Assembly (NCBI RefSeq): GCF_001553855.1 | Contig: NZ_LQWV01000012.1 | Span: forward strand, 514,152-578,151 | Direction: 5' to 3' | Origin: Streptococcus gordonii | GTDB taxonomy: Bacteria > Bacillota > Bacilli > Lactobacillales > Streptococcaceae | DNA length: 64,000 nucleotides | In this document: positions 16,325-25,619 of the stretch, one piece after another | Layout: each line of letters opens with the position of its first letter | Position numbering within the stretch: position 1 is the stretch's first letter | Program-made: the position numbers and the translations under genes | The notes under the pieces: generated by a model | The model's database searches: none | The model's input: only the letters and a program-made list of their open reading frames with translations | What the model was told of the DNA's origin: nothing

Positions 16325-19300
16325 ATGGCGAAATTAATTCCAGGAAAAATTCGAACTGAGGGAATAGGCTTTTATGAAAAAGGTCAAATCAGCATTAGTG
16401 AAGTCAAAAATCGGATTATCTATAGTCGAGTTTCAGACTATAATTTGAGATACAGTTTGGCTGATGATGCTGTATTCTGTTCCTGTGAATTTTTCCAGAA
16501 AAAACAATATTGCGCCCATTTAGCTGGACTAGAGTATTTCCTAAAAAATGATGCAGAAGGCAAGGAAGTATTGGCTAAGTTGGAGTTGGAGGAAACGAGT
16601 CAGCAAGAGACACAAGGAAAGGTTTCATTTGGGAGTCTCTTTTTAGATAAGATTTTACCGCTGGATCAAGAAAATCCTAAGTACCAATTATCAGCAGTTG
16701 GCCAAGAAGATGCATATACAGGAGAATTTTTGTGGACTTTGCGTCTCAGTCGATTACCGGATGAGAAATCTTATGTGGTAAGGGATATTCGCGCTTTTTT
16801 ACAGACTATTCAAAAAGAAGCTCCTTACCAGATTGGTAAAAGCTATTTTGAACCCCTCCGCTTTGAGGAATTTGACAGACCTAGTCAAGACCTATTAATG
16901 TTCTTGCGGGGATTCTTGGCGACTAAGGATGATTCTTTGATTTTTCAAAATGCTGGTCGACATATAGCCTTTCCTGCTTCTTTGCTCGAAGAAGGAGTGA
17001 CACGCTTGATGGAGTTAAACAGTTTCCATTTGGCGTATAGTGTCTTTGATTTCCAGCAGGTCTTTTTCCAAGATCTACATGAAGACGCAGGCATTTTCTC
17101 TTTTGAACTAGAGGAGTCTGCTGATTACTTAGAACTTGTGATCTCTGAACAGTACTATAAACTTTTATACAATGGTGAATTCTTATTTTACGGAGATACT
17201 TTCTTTCAACTCAGCTATCAGCAGCAACGTATACTGGCTGCCCTGAGAGATTTGCCTATAGATTCAGATAGGAGAAAACGTCTGCAATTTGATAGTTCTG
17301 ATCAAGGCAAGCTGGCTACTAGTCTGTTAGAATTCAAGAAAATGGGTAGTTTATCAGCACCTAAAGAACTTATGATGCATGAGTTTCAGCCTCGTTTTTC
17401 TTTTGATCTCCTGACTTCAGGTGAAATTGAAGCTAAGCTTGTCTTTGTCTACGAATCTCTGACTGTAGCTAGTCAAGAAGAACTAGATAGTCTTCCTTTT
17501 GCCAGTGACTTCAGACTAGAACAAAAGGTGTTTCAAACTTTACTACAAGCAGGATTTGAAGCAGCTTTTGAAAGTCGTAGACCTGCTTTATTGCCTCAGG
17601 ATGTCTACACTTTCTTTACTCATACCATGGAAAAGTTCCGCTCCTTAGGAAGAGTAGAGATCAGCCCTAGTTTATTAGCTCTTTATCAAGTAGAAAAACC
17701 TAAGATTGCTATCGAAACCAAAGGAAGCCTGTTAGAAATTGGTTTTGATTTTACCAATATTGACCCAGCGGAAGTGGATGATGCCTTATCTGCCCTATTT
17801 GAATCTCGTGATTATTTTGTCAGTCAATCGGGCAAGGTATTGGTTTTTGATGAAGAGACTAAAAAAGTTAGTCAAACCTTGCAAAAATTAAGGGCCAAAA
17901 AGTTAAAGGGTGGTCAGATAAGGACTAACCGTTTGGCTGCCCTTCAGCTAACAGATATCCTAGAAGATCAAGAAAATGTTTCTTTCTCAGAAGGATTTCG
18001 ACAGTTAGCTTATGATCTGAGGCACCCAGAAGAATTTCAACTACCATCCTTACAGGTTGAAGCCGAATTGAGAGATTATCAAGAGCTGGGAGTAAAATGG
18101 CTCAGCATGCTTAATCATTATGGCTTTGGAGGGATACTAGCTGATGACATGGGGCTTGGGAAAACCTTGCAAACTATTGCTTTTTTGACGGCAGTGTTAA
18201 AAGATTCTCAAAATGCTTTGATTTTAGCACCGTCAAGCCTGGTTTACAACTGGCAGGATGAATTTGGCAAGTTTGCTCCACATTTGGATATAGCAGTTGT
18301 CTATGGGCCCAAGCCTCTTCGGGATAATCTAATAGCTGAAGAACATCAGGTGATGATTACCAGTTATGCCTCTTTTCGTCAGGACGTAGAAGAATATGGT
18401 CGTCTGAGTTTTGATTATCTGATTTTAGACGAAGCACAGGTCATGAAGAACGATCGAACAAAGATTGCTCAGCACTTACGAAACTTTGAGGTAAAAAATA
18501 CTTTCGCCTTATCTGGGACGCCAATTGAGAACCATATGGGTGAATTGTGGTCTATTTTTCAAATTGTCCTCCCTGGTTTATTACCTGCTAAAAAGGAATT
18601 TTTAAAAATGCCAGCAGAACTGGTAGCGCGTTATGTTCAACCTTTTATCATGCGTCGGAAGAAAGAAGATGTTCTTCAAGAGTTGCCTGATCTGACAGAA
18701 GTAATTTATCGAAATGACTTACAGGATAGCCAAAAGGCGATTTACCTGGCCCAACTGCAGCAAATGCAGGAACGCGTGCGTTATGCAACGGACGAAGAAC
18801 TGAACCGAGATAAGATAGAGATTCTATCTGGTCTCATGCGCCTGCGTCAAATCTGCGACACCCCAGCTCTCTTTTTAGAGGATTATCAGGGTGATAGCGG
18901 AAAACTGGATAGTTTGAGAGAGCTTTTAGAACAAATTCACTCCAGCAATCATCGGGTATTGATTTTTTCTCAATTTAGAGGTATGTTAGATCTGATTGAG
19001 CAGGAACTACAAAGTCTTGAAATGGAATCATTTAAAATAACCGGTTCTACTCCGGCTAAGGATCGTCAAGAAATGACAACCGCTTTTAATGATGGTCAAA
19101 AGGATGCATTTCTAATTTCCTTGAAAGCTGGTGGTGTAGGTCTCAATCTGACAGGTGCTGATACCGTTATTCTGGTTGACCTTTGGTGGAATCCAGCTGT
19201 TGAAGCCCAAGCGATTGGGCGAGCACATCGAATGGGGCAGGAGAGAAATGTGGAAGTTTATCGCCTGATTACTCGTGGAACTATTGAAGAAAAAATTCAA

Positions 19301-19414
19301 GAGTTGCAGGAAAGTAAGAAAAATTTAATTTCTACTATTTTGGATGGAACGGAATCACGTTCAAGTCTGACGCTAGCAGATATCCGAGAAATCCTAGGAA
19401 TTTCAATAGAATAG
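16325..19414 (+). CDS. SNF2-family DEAD/DEAH-box helicase with SWIM zinc finger
   Basis: This 1029-residue protein starts with a SWIM zinc-finger region (about 45-75; CSCEF...QYCAHL). A long middle region (SNF2-associated domain) precedes the SNF2 ATPase core. The core has Walker A DDMGLGKTLQ (about 615-624) and the helicase box DEAQ (about 706-709), and the helicase C domain has VGLNLTGADTVILVDLWWNP and IGRAHRMGQ. ATG 16325 is preferred over an upstream GTG because AAGGTGG is five bases before it. Bacterial SNF2 proteins remodel RNA polymerase or nucleoprotein; the precise role here is unknown. Confidence 0.9.
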   Translation: MAKLIPGKIRTEGIGFYEKGQISISEVKNRIIYSRVSDYNLRYSLADDAVFCSCEFFQKKQYCAHLAGLEYFLKNDAEGKEVLAKLELEETSQQETQGKVSFGSLFLDKILPLDQENPKYQLSAVGQEDAYTGEFLWTLRLSRLPDEKSYVVRDIRAFLQTIQKEAPYQIGKSYFEPLRFEEFDRPSQDLLMFLRGFLATKDDSLIFQNAGRHIAFPASLLEEGVTRLMELNSFHLAYSVFDFQQVFFQDLHEDAGIFSFELEESADYLELVISEQYYKLLYNGEFLFYGDTFFQLSYQQQRILAALRDLPIDSDRRKRLQFDSSDQGKLATSLLEFKKMGSLSAPKELMMHEFQPRFSFDLLTSGEIEAKLVFVYESLTVASQEELDSLPFASDFRLEQKVFQTLLQAGFEAAFESRRPALLPQDVYTFFTHTMEKFRSLGRVEISPSLLALYQVEKPKIAIETKGSLLEIGFDFTNIDPAEVDDALSALFESRDYFVSQSGKVLVFDEETKKVSQTLQKLRAKKLKGGQIRTNRLAALQLTDILEDQENVSFSEGFRQLAYDLRHPEEFQLPSLQVEAELRDYQELGVKWLSMLNHYGFGGILADDMGLGKTLQTIAFLTAVLKDSQNALILAPSSLVYNWQDEFGKFAPHLDIAVVYGPKPLRDNLIAEEHQVMITSYASFRQDVEEYGRLSFDYLILDEAQVMKNDRTKIAQHLRNFEVKNTFALSGTPIENHMGELWSIFQIVLPGLLPAKKEFLKMPAELVARYVQPFIMRRKKEDVLQELPDLTEVIYRNDLQDSQKAIYLAQLQQMQERVRYATDEELNRDKIEILSGLMRLRQICDTPALFLEDYQGDSGKLDSLRELLEQIHSSNHRVLIFSQFRGMLDLIEQELQSLEMESFKITGSTPAKDRQEMTTAFNDGQKDAFLISLKAGGVGLNLTGADTVILVDLWWNPAVEAQAIGRAHRMGQERNVEVYRLITRGTIEEKIQELQESKKNLISTILDGTESRSSLTLADIREILGISIE

Positions 19415-19443
19415 TTTTCAAATTGATCAGAATAGTTTATAAT
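19415..19443 (+). promoter_or_regulatory. Promoter of the 216-aa protein gene
   Basis: TTTTCA, 17-bp spacer, TATAAT, 22 bp before the start codon and immediately after the SNF2 stop. Confidence 0.5.
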
Positions 19444-19465
19444 GAAGTGTTGAAAGGAAAAAAGC

Positions 19466-20116
19466 ATGACAAATACCAAGTTTCCTCTAATCTCTGACAA
19501 CGAAGCAATTTTTTCAGAAGTTCCTCAAATGGATCTCTATGATGAATTTGACTTTATTAGTAATATCAAAGGTGACTATCAGGAGAAGACTTTTGCTGAT
19601 TCTTCTTCGTCGAGTAAAACGGTAGCTCAGCCTATTCCATCTTCACAGTCAGAAACACGAAAACAAGTAATTGCCGACAAGGTGAATCAATCCATCTCGC
19701 CTAAAGTTCAAGAAAAAAGTTATGCCGAGATGGCAAGAGAAGAGGCTAGAGCTGATTTGAAAAAGAAACGCTCTGCTTCCTACTTGACCAGTGATGCCGT
19801 TTCAAAAAAACACCGTAGCAAAATTGGCTTTTCTGCGCGGAAGTCTACGGCGACAAAAACTCAGCCAACTGCCTTTTTCCAAAAAGAAAACCCAGGTGAA
19901 TTTGCAAAATATGGTCAGCACTTGAAGCAAGAAGACTATATTGTAGCTGATTTATCTGCAGAGCCAGTTGTCCAAGTCGAAGCGCCAAAGACTGAAAAGA
20001 AAAACAACTATGATTTTTTGAAGACTAGCCAAGTCTACAATAAAAAAGAGTTGCGCGATAAAAAAGAAAATAAAGTTGCGGCTGAATTGAATTTGACACG
20101 CTTTGATCAAGCTTAG
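19466..20116 (+). CDS. Hypothetical, largely disordered cytoplasmic protein
   Basis: The protein has 216 residues without a signal peptide or membrane segment. An acidic N-terminus (residues 10-38) is followed by a Ser-rich stretch and a basic, Lys/Arg/Ser-rich middle (about 95-140), then a charged C-terminus. It is predicted to be mostly unstructured. I recognise no domain. It sits between the SNF2 gene and murC, an arrangement I believe other streptococci share, which argues that it is a real gene. The ribosome site is AAAGGAAA. Confidence 0.75.
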   Translation: MTNTKFPLISDNEAIFSEVPQMDLYDEFDFISNIKGDYQEKTFADSSSSSKTVAQPIPSSQSETRKQVIADKVNQSISPKVQEKSYAEMAREEARADLKKKRSASYLTSDAVSKKHRSKIGFSARKSTATKTQPTAFFQKENPGEFAKYGQHLKQEDYIVADLSAEPVVQVEAPKTEKKNNYDFLKTSQVYNKKELRDKKENKVAAELNLTRFDQA

Positions 20117-20272
20117 TAGCAATAGACCTTAATATCTATCTAGAAGATTGTTAGCTAAATTTTTAACTAGAGCATCTGCTTTCTAGTTTCTTCGTTTTGC
20201 TTTTAAGAGGCATTCGAATTATTTGGAGTTTGGGGGAGGACTCCCTCAACAGGAAAGGAAAGAATCATACTC

Positions 20273-21604
20273 ATGACAAAAATCTATCATTTTATCGGAA
20301 TTAAGGGCTCAGGTATGAGTGCCTTGGCTTTGATGTTGCACCAAATGGGCCACAAGGTTCAGGGGAGTGATGTGGACAAATACTATTTCACTCAAAGAGG
20401 ACTTGAGCAGGCAGGGATAAAAATTCTGCCTTTTGATGCAAAGAACATTCAGGCTGATTATGAAATCATTGCTGGCAATGCCTTTCGTCCAGATAATAAT
20501 GTAGAGATTGCCTATGCAAATGAACACGGAATTAGCTATAAACGTTACCACGAATTTTTGGGTGGCTTTATGCGTGATTTTGTCAGTTTTGGAGTGGCCG
20601 GAGCCCATGGAAAGACTTCTACAACAGGAATTCTCTCTCATGTCTTATCCAACATTACCGACACGAGTTATTTGATCGGAGATGGAACAGGTCGCGGTTC
20701 AGCAGGTGCTAAGTACTTTGTTTTTGAGTCTGATGAGTACGAGCGCCACTTCATGCCTTATCATCCAGAATACTCTATTATTACGAATATTGACTTTGAC
20801 CATCCTGACTACTTTACTAGTCTAGAAGATGTCTTTAACGCTTTTAATGATTACGCCAAGCAAATTACCAAAGGGCTTTTCATTTATGGAGAGGACGAGC
20901 AATTACGTCGTATCACGTCAGAAGCACCGATCTATTATTATGGCTTTGAAAAGGAAAACGATTTTGTTGCCCATGATTTGTTACGTTCAACAACAGGTTC
21001 TACTTTTAAAGTTTCATACCGTGGTCAAGAGTTAGGTGAATTCCACATCCCGACTTTCGGACGTCATAATATTATGAATGCGACAGCTGTTATTGGACTC
21101 TTGTATGTATCAGGTTTTGACTTGAACTTGGTCAGAGAACACCTGAAAACATTTGCTGGTGTAAAACGTCGCTTCACTGAAAAGGTTGTTAACGGTACTG
21201 TCATTATTGATGATTTTGCTCATCACCCAACTGAAATTATTGCGACTTTAGATGCAGCTCGTCAGAAATATCCAAGCAAGGAAATCGTGGCAATCTTCCA
21301 ACCGCACACCTTCACTCGCACTATTGCCCTTTTGGATGAATTTGCTGATGCCTTGAATCAGGCGGATGCCGTTTATTTAGCTCAAATCTACGGCTCAGCT
21401 CGTGAGGTGGATCATGGAGATGTTAAAGTCGAAGACCTAGCTGAAAAAATTGTTAAACGTGTTCAAGTTGTAAGTGTAGATAATGTATCTCCACTTTTAG
21501 ACCATGACAATGCTGTCTATGTCTTTATGGGAGCTGGAGATATCCAGACCTATGAATATTCATTTGAACGTCTCTTGTCTAATTTGACTAGCAATGTTCA
21601 ATAA
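20273..21604 (+). CDS. murC: UDP-N-acetylmuramate--L-alanine ligase
   Basis: Adds L-alanine to UDP-MurNAc, the first peptide step of peptidoglycan precursor synthesis. The 443-residue length is typical. Visible motifs: the N-terminal nucleotide-binding [12 protein letters not shown], the ATP loop [13 protein letters not shown] (about 107-119), [10 protein letters not shown], and the C-terminal [10 protein letters not shown]. The ribosome site is AGGAAAGG. It is followed by two acetyltransferase genes after 12 bp. Confidence 0.96.
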   Translation: MTKIYHFIGIKGSGMSALALMLHQMGHKVQGSDVDKYYFTQRGLEQAGIKILPFDAKNIQADYEIIAGNAFRPDNNVEIAYANEHGISYKRYHEFLGGFMRDFVSFGVAGAHGKTSTTGILSHVLSNITDTSYLIGDGTGRGSAGAKYFVFESDEYERHFMPYHPEYSIITNIDFDHPDYFTSLEDVFNAFNDYAKQITKGLFIYGEDEQLRRITSEAPIYYYGFEKENDFVAHDLLRSTTGSTFKVSYRGQELGEFHIPTFGRHNIMNATAVIGLLYVSGFDLNLVREHLKTFAGVKRRFTEKVVNGTVIIDDFAHHPTEIIATLDAARQKYPSKEIVAIFQPHTFTRTIALLDEFADALNQADAVYLAQIYGSAREVDHGDVKVEDLAEKIVKRVQVVSVDNVSPLLDHDNAVYVFMGAGDIQTYEYSFERLLSNLTSNVQ

Positions 21605-21616
21605 GAAGGAGTCGTT

Positions 21617-22126
21617 ATGGAATCACCAATGCGAATTCGACAGGTCATGTTGCTTGATTTGGAGGAAATAGTTCGGATTGAGCAAGCCAATTTCTTGGGA
21701 GAAGAAGCTACTAGCCCTGAGAAACTAAAAGAACAAATTGAAAAGATTCCAAATACTTTTTTAATCGCTGATTTGAATGGAGAAATCGCTGGCTACATCA
21801 TTGGGTCAGCGGTTTCTTCACATCACCAGTCAGCAGATTGCCTAGTAAAGGGAATGAGAAATTTAGACAAATCTAACTTCATATTTCTTCTGAGACTTTC
21901 GATTAATCCAGATTTTAAGGGTCAGGGAGTTGGTACTCTCTTGCTTGCGGCTATGAAGGAAGTAGTAGTTGATCTTCAAAACCAAGGAATCTATCTAGCT
22001 TGTAAGGATCATTTGCTTTCCTATTTTGTCATGAATGGTTTTTCTGACTCAGGAATTTTTGAGACTACTTATGGAGATGAACCACACATTGAGATGATTT
22101 GGGAGAATCCCTATTTTAAGGAGTAA
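21617..22126 (+). CDS. GNAT family N-acetyltransferase (first of a tandem pair)
   Basis: This 169-residue protein has the GNAT fold, with the acetyl-CoA loop INPDFKGQGVGTLLLAAMKE (about 96-115). It is arylalkylamine-acetyltransferase-like. The ribosome site AGAAGGAG is shared with the end of murC. It resembles the next protein along its length (RIRQ../KIRLA.., LLAAMKE/LLEAMKE, ACKDHLL/TCHDYLT), so the pair arose by tandem duplication. The substrate is unknown. Confidence 0.85.
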   Translation: MESPMRIRQVMLLDLEEIVRIEQANFLGEEATSPEKLKEQIEKIPNTFLIADLNGEIAGYIIGSAVSSHHQSADCLVKGMRNLDKSNFIFLLRLSINPDFKGQGVGTLLLAAMKEVVVDLQNQGIYLACKDHLLSYFVMNGFSDSGIFETTYGDEPHIEMIWENPYFKE

Positions 22127-22129
22127 ATC

Positions 22130-22630
22130 ATGAAGATAAGACTTGCCGATTTAACCGATTTACCTGACATTTACAAGATTGAATGTGAAAATTTTAGTCC
22201 TGAAGAGGCTATGAGTCAGGAATTGTTGGCTAGGCACATCGAACTCTTACCTGAAACTTTCCTTGTTGCTGAGAAAGATGGTCAAATTTTAGGCTTTCTT
22301 GAAGGTCCAGTGAGACCGGAACGCTACCTCTTGGATATCTCCTTTACAAAGGAGATTGAAGATTTCAGCCATCAAGCAGGGGGTTATATTTCAATAACCA
22401 GTCTTTCGGTTTCCAAAGAAGCTCAGAGCATGGGGGTTGGTCGTAGGCTTCTGGAAGCAATGAAAGAAATCGCCATTTCAAATGGACGTGATGGCATCAA
22501 TCTGACCTGTCATGATTATTTAACGGCCTATTATGAAAGGCATGGCTTTAGGAATCATGGGCTGTCTAAGTCAACTTATGCGGATGAAGTTTGGTATGAT
22601 ATGGTCTGGGAAGTTCCTTCTAAGGACTAA
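22130..22630 (+). CDS. GNAT family N-acetyltransferase (second of the pair)
   Basis: This 166-residue protein starts three bases after the first GNAT stop. The acetyl-CoA loop is VSKEAQSMGVGRRLLEAMKE (about 100-119). Between the pair the Q/R-x-x-G-x-G/A loop is conserved (KGQGVG versus QSMGVG), and the second copy has replaced the usual Arg/Gly entry residue. The substrate is unknown. It is co-transcribed with murC. Confidence 0.85.
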   Translation: MKIRLADLTDLPDIYKIECENFSPEEAMSQELLARHIELLPETFLVAEKDGQILGFLEGPVRPERYLLDISFTKEIEDFSHQAGGYISITSLSVSKEAQSMGVGRRLLEAMKEIAISNGRDGINLTCHDYLTAYYERHGFRNHGLSKSTYADEVWYDMVWEVPSKD

Positions 22631-22666
22631 TTAATTTAATATATTATGAAAGAAAGCCTAATCTTA

Positions 22667-22695
22667 TTGCATTTATCAAAGTTTTAAGATATAAT
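22667..22695 (+). promoter_or_regulatory. Promoter of mltG
   Basis: TTGCAT, 17-bp spacer, TATAAT. Transcription should start near 22702, which excludes the in-frame ATG at 22694. Confidence 0.8.
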
Positions 22696-22726
22696 GTTAA
22701 GGATTATGAAGAAGGAGGTCAAATTT

Positions 22727-24337
22727 TTGACTGAAAATTCACAAGATAACGAAAAAAAGTTGAGCTTTAAAGAGCAGATTTTAAAAGAGTTTGCTAACTC
22801 TCAAAAAAATGAAGCATCTTCCAATGAAGAAGGTCCTTCTCTATCTGAACAAGTAGATAAAGCATTGGCGGAAGAAAAAACCAAAGAGGATCCTTCCCTA
22901 TCTGAACTACTGCAACAGGGTGATTCTTCCCTAGCTGAGGTTCTAGGAAAAGATTCTCTATCAGCTGATTCAGCAAATGAAAGTCAAGCTGAGACAACGG
23001 CTTCGCAAAAATCAGATAGTTTTTTGGATGAGCCTGAATCCGTTAAAGTTCCAGTAAAGGTTTCCTATAAAAACCAATCTAAAGAGCCAAATGTGTCAAA
23101 AGAAGAGCCTTTGGCAAAGACTGCAACATATAGAAGAGATGATCTGACATCTAAGGAAACCTTGTCTCGTTCTGCAAAAGAAAGACAAGCTAATAAGAAA
23201 AAACGTCAAAACAATGTAGCGAAAAAAATTGTATGGACGATTATTGCTCTCTTGTTAGTTACTTTGGCAGTGACAGGTGCCTTTGTGTACAGCTATATTG
23301 ATTCTGCCCTAAAACCAGTCAATGCTAATGATACCGAATATGTAACTCTTGAGATTCCTGCCGGATCAAGTGCTAAGGAAATTGGTTCGATTTTGGAGAA
23401 GAAAGGACTGATTAAGAGCGGTCAAGTCTTCAATTACTACAGTAAGTTTAAGAGCTATGCTAACTTCCAATCTGGCTACTATAATCTTCAAAAGAGTATG
23501 GACCTAGACACCATTGCGAAAGCTTTGCAAAAAGGTGGGACTGATACTCCTCAGCCACCAACTCTTGGCAAGGTAGTTGTCCCAGAAGGATATACTTTGG
23601 ATCAAATAGCTAAAGCGGTTGAGAAAAGTGGTAATAAAAAGGTATCCATTAGTGCGAAGGATTTTCTATCCAAAGTGCAGGATGAAAGCTTTATTAGCAA
23701 AATGGTGGCCAAATATCCTAAATTATTGAGCGGACTTCCGACCAAGGATAGTGGGGTCAAATACCGTTTGGAAGGCTATCTCTTCCCAGCAACCTATAAT
23801 TACACGAGTGACACAACAGCAGAAACTCTGATTGATCAAATGCTGGCAACTATGGATAGCAAGTTGAGCACCTATTACGAAGTGTTAGAAAGTAAAAATC
23901 TAACAGTGAATGATGTTCTAACTTTGGCTTCCTTGGTTGAAAAAGAAGGCTCAACGGATGAAGACCGCAAGAATATTGCGAGTGTCTTCTATAACCGTTT
24001 GAACCAAGGTATGCCACTTCAAAGTAATATTGCGATTCTTTATGCGGAAGGTAAACTTGGCAAAAAAACAACCTTAGCAGAAGATGCGGCGATCGATACT
24101 AATATTGATTCAGCATTTAATGTTTATAAAAATCCAGGTTTGATGCCAGGACCTGTAGATAGTCCAAGCCTTTCAGCGATTGAAGCAACTGTTAATCCAA
24201 ACAAGACAGATTACCTTTACTTTGTTGCCAATACTGAGACTGGAACAGTCTACTTCGCAACAACCTATGAGGAGCATGCAAAAAATGTTGAAGAGCATGT
24301 CAATAGCAAATTAACACAATCAAGCAGTTCAAATTAA
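22727..24337 (+). CDS. mltG: Endolytic murein transglycosylase MltG
   Basis: This 536-residue protein cuts nascent glycan strands and is needed for peripheral peptidoglycan synthesis in streptococci. A long charged cytoplasmic N-terminus (about 1-165) precedes a single membrane helix (about 168-190). A LysM-like region and the YceG catalytic domain follow, with the catalytic Glu in LASLVEKEG and the PLQSNIAILYA and GLMPGPVDSPS motifs. The start is a TTG at 22727, seven bases after AAGGAGGT; the upstream ATG codons lie in the promoter or contain the ribosome site. Confidence 0.93.
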   Translation: MTENSQDNEKKLSFKEQILKEFANSQKNEASSNEEGPSLSEQVDKALAEEKTKEDPSLSELLQQGDSSLAEVLGKDSLSADSANESQAETTASQKSDSFLDEPESVKVPVKVSYKNQSKEPNVSKEEPLAKTATYRRDDLTSKETLSRSAKERQANKKKRQNNVAKKIVWTIIALLLVTLAVTGAFVYSYIDSALKPVNANDTEYVTLEIPAGSSAKEIGSILEKKGLIKSGQVFNYYSKFKSYANFQSGYYNLQKSMDLDTIAKALQKGGTDTPQPPTLGKVVVPEGYTLDQIAKAVEKSGNKKVSISAKDFLSKVQDESFISKMVAKYPKLLSGLPTKDSGVKYRLEGYLFPATYNYTSDTTAETLIDQMLATMDSKLSTYYEVLESKNLTVNDVLTLASLVEKEGSTDEDRKNIASVFYNRLNQGMPLQSNIAILYAEGKLGKKTTLAEDAAIDTNIDSAFNVYKNPGLMPGPVDSPSLSAIEATVNPNKTDYLYFVANTETGTVYFATTYEEHAKNVEEHVNSKLTQSSSSN

Positions 24338-24338
24338 A

Positions 24339-24401
24339 AATTGGGAGTGGGACAGAACTCTAAGGCTTATTAGTTTGTTGTGTCCACCCTCAATTTTATT
24401 T
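24339..24401 (+). terminator. Terminator of mltG
   Basis: AATTGGGAGTGGGACA pairs imperfectly with TGTCCACCCTCAATT around a 25-base loop, followed by TTATTTT. Confidence 0.65.
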
Positions 24402-24434
24402 TAAAGATTTTATAGAAACGAGATAAAAATAAAA

Positions 24435-24917
24435 ATGGCAGAAAAAACATATCCAATGACCCTTGCGGAAAAGGAAAAACTAGAAAAAGAACTAGAAGAA
24501 TTGAAATTGGTCCGTCGACCTGAGGTAGTAGAGAGAATAAAAATTGCTCGCTCATACGGTGACTTGTCTGAAAACAGTGAGTACGAAGCAGCTAAAGATG
24601 AACAAGCCTTTGTAGAAGGTCAAATTTCAAGTTTAGAAACTAAGATTCGCTATGCAGAAATTGTAGATAGCGATGCAGTTGCTAAAGATGAAGTAGGAAT
24701 CGGTAAGACTGTAACGATTCAAGAAGTCGGTGAAACTGAAAAAGAGGTTTATATCATTGTAGGTTCAGCTGGTGCAGATGCCTTTGCCGGTAAGGTTTCA
24801 AATGAAAGTCCTATTGGCCAAGCTTTGATTGGTAAGAAAAAAGGGGACATCGCAACTGTTGAAACACCGGTTGGAAGCTACGATGTTAAAATCCTTAAGG
24901 TTGAAAAAACTAAATAA
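24435..24917 (+). CDS. greA: Transcription elongation factor GreA
   Basis: This 160-residue protein restarts backtracked RNA polymerase by stimulating transcript cleavage. The N-terminal coiled coil carries the acidic tip [14 protein letters not shown] (about 47-60). The C-terminal FKBP-like domain includes [20 protein letters not shown]. Length is normal. The region before the ATG has no clear ribosome site. It is bounded by terminators on both sides and is therefore probably monocistronic. Confidence 0.96.
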   Translation: MAEKTYPMTLAEKEKLEKELEELKLVRRPEVVERIKIARSYGDLSENSEYEAAKDEQAFVEGQISSLETKIRYAEIVDSDAVAKDEVGIGKTVTIQEVGETEKEVYIIVGSAGADAFAGKVSNESPIGQALIGKKKGDIATVETPVGSYDVKILKVEKTK

Positions 24918-24920
24918 CTC

Positions 24921-24950
24921 TAAAAAAATGAGCTTCTGCTCGTTTTTTTT
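24921..24950 (+). terminator. Terminator of greA
   Basis: AAAAAATGAGC pairs with GCTCGTTTTTT around TTCT. Confidence 0.85.
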
Positions 24951-24954
24951 CGTC

Positions 24955-24983
24955 TTGAACTTTCCACTCAAAAAGAGTATAAT
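24955..24983 (+). promoter_or_regulatory. Promoter of the small membrane protein gene
   Basis: TTGAAC, 17-bp spacer, TATAAT. Confidence 0.8.
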
Positions 24984-25017
24984 GTTCGTGAAAAAAGATT
25001 AAACGAAAGGGATGCTG

Positions 25018-25302
25018 ATGCTAGTCAAGCTTGTCTTCTTGTTCTCACTGATTTTATGGATCCTCAATAGATATTTTCCGAGTCGAAATGCAGCGATAGG
25101 CCTGCGTTTTCCTACGGCTTTTTCTTCGCTAAAAAAGTGGCAACAAATACAGGAAAAATTTTATCGTTTACTAATCCTCAGTAATGGAGTTCTTTTGCTG
25201 TTATCCTGCTTTTATAAGATCAATCCCTTAAAGTTAAATGCCTTTAGTCTATTAACGGTACTTGCTTCCGGTGTGCTTGTCTTAATCAAATACAATCAAT
25301 AA
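25018..25302 (+). CDS. Small membrane protein, possibly SdpI-related
   Basis: The protein has about 94 residues with three hydrophobic segments (about 2-15, 50-63 and 70-88). Between the first two is RNAAIGLRFPTAFSSLKKW, which resembles the G-x-R-T/F-P-x-S...W signature of the SdpI immunity family, though the match is short. ATG 25018 is preferred to 25012 because GAAAGGG ends right at 25011. It has its own strong promoter, so it is likely expressed. Function is unknown. Confidence 0.6.
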   Translation: MLVKLVFLFSLILWILNRYFPSRNAAIGLRFPTAFSSLKKWQQIQEKFYRLLILSNGVLLLLSCFYKINPLKLNAFSLLTVLASGVLVLIKYNQ

Positions 25303-25580
25303 AGAGAAGGAGCTTGTTGTAAAGGGGCTTTATGCTATTGGAAGAAATCTAGGTATCATATTTTCAACTATTGGGGGAAAAAAGACGCTAACCCCACTTC
25401 TTTTTAGGAGCTGGCCAATTACTGGTGGTCGCTAGTAGAACCAACAATTTTCTTAAGAGTTCTCTCGCTTGAAAAAGGAAATTTATATTTCGAAAAAATT
25501 GTTTTGCTATACAATTTTTGGGTGAAATTACTCGCTATTCTGGTGCCTATTGACAAAGCAATCAAGTCAGGGACTTGTGT
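25303..25580. other. Intergenic region without a supported gene
   Basis: About 280 bp between convergent genes. One short frame from about 25330 to a TAG at 25437 is open, but it has no start site or recognisable protein. I see no RNA gene, insertion sequence or repeat here. Confidence 0.5.
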
Positions 25581-25619
25581 AAAAAAAAACCTTTCCGTTA
25601 CTAACGGAAAGGTTTTTTT
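25581..25619. terminator. Bidirectional terminator downstream of yidC2
   Basis: AAAAACCTTTCCGTTA pairs perfectly with TAACGGAAAGGTTTTT around a two-base loop, with A- and T-runs on both sides. It overlaps the yidC2 stop codon. Confidence 0.9.

Noticed and set aside
25303..25580. Small gene or RNA between the 94-aa membrane protein and yidC2
   Set aside because: The open frame has no ribosome site or start and no recognisable product; no promoter or RNA structure stands out.
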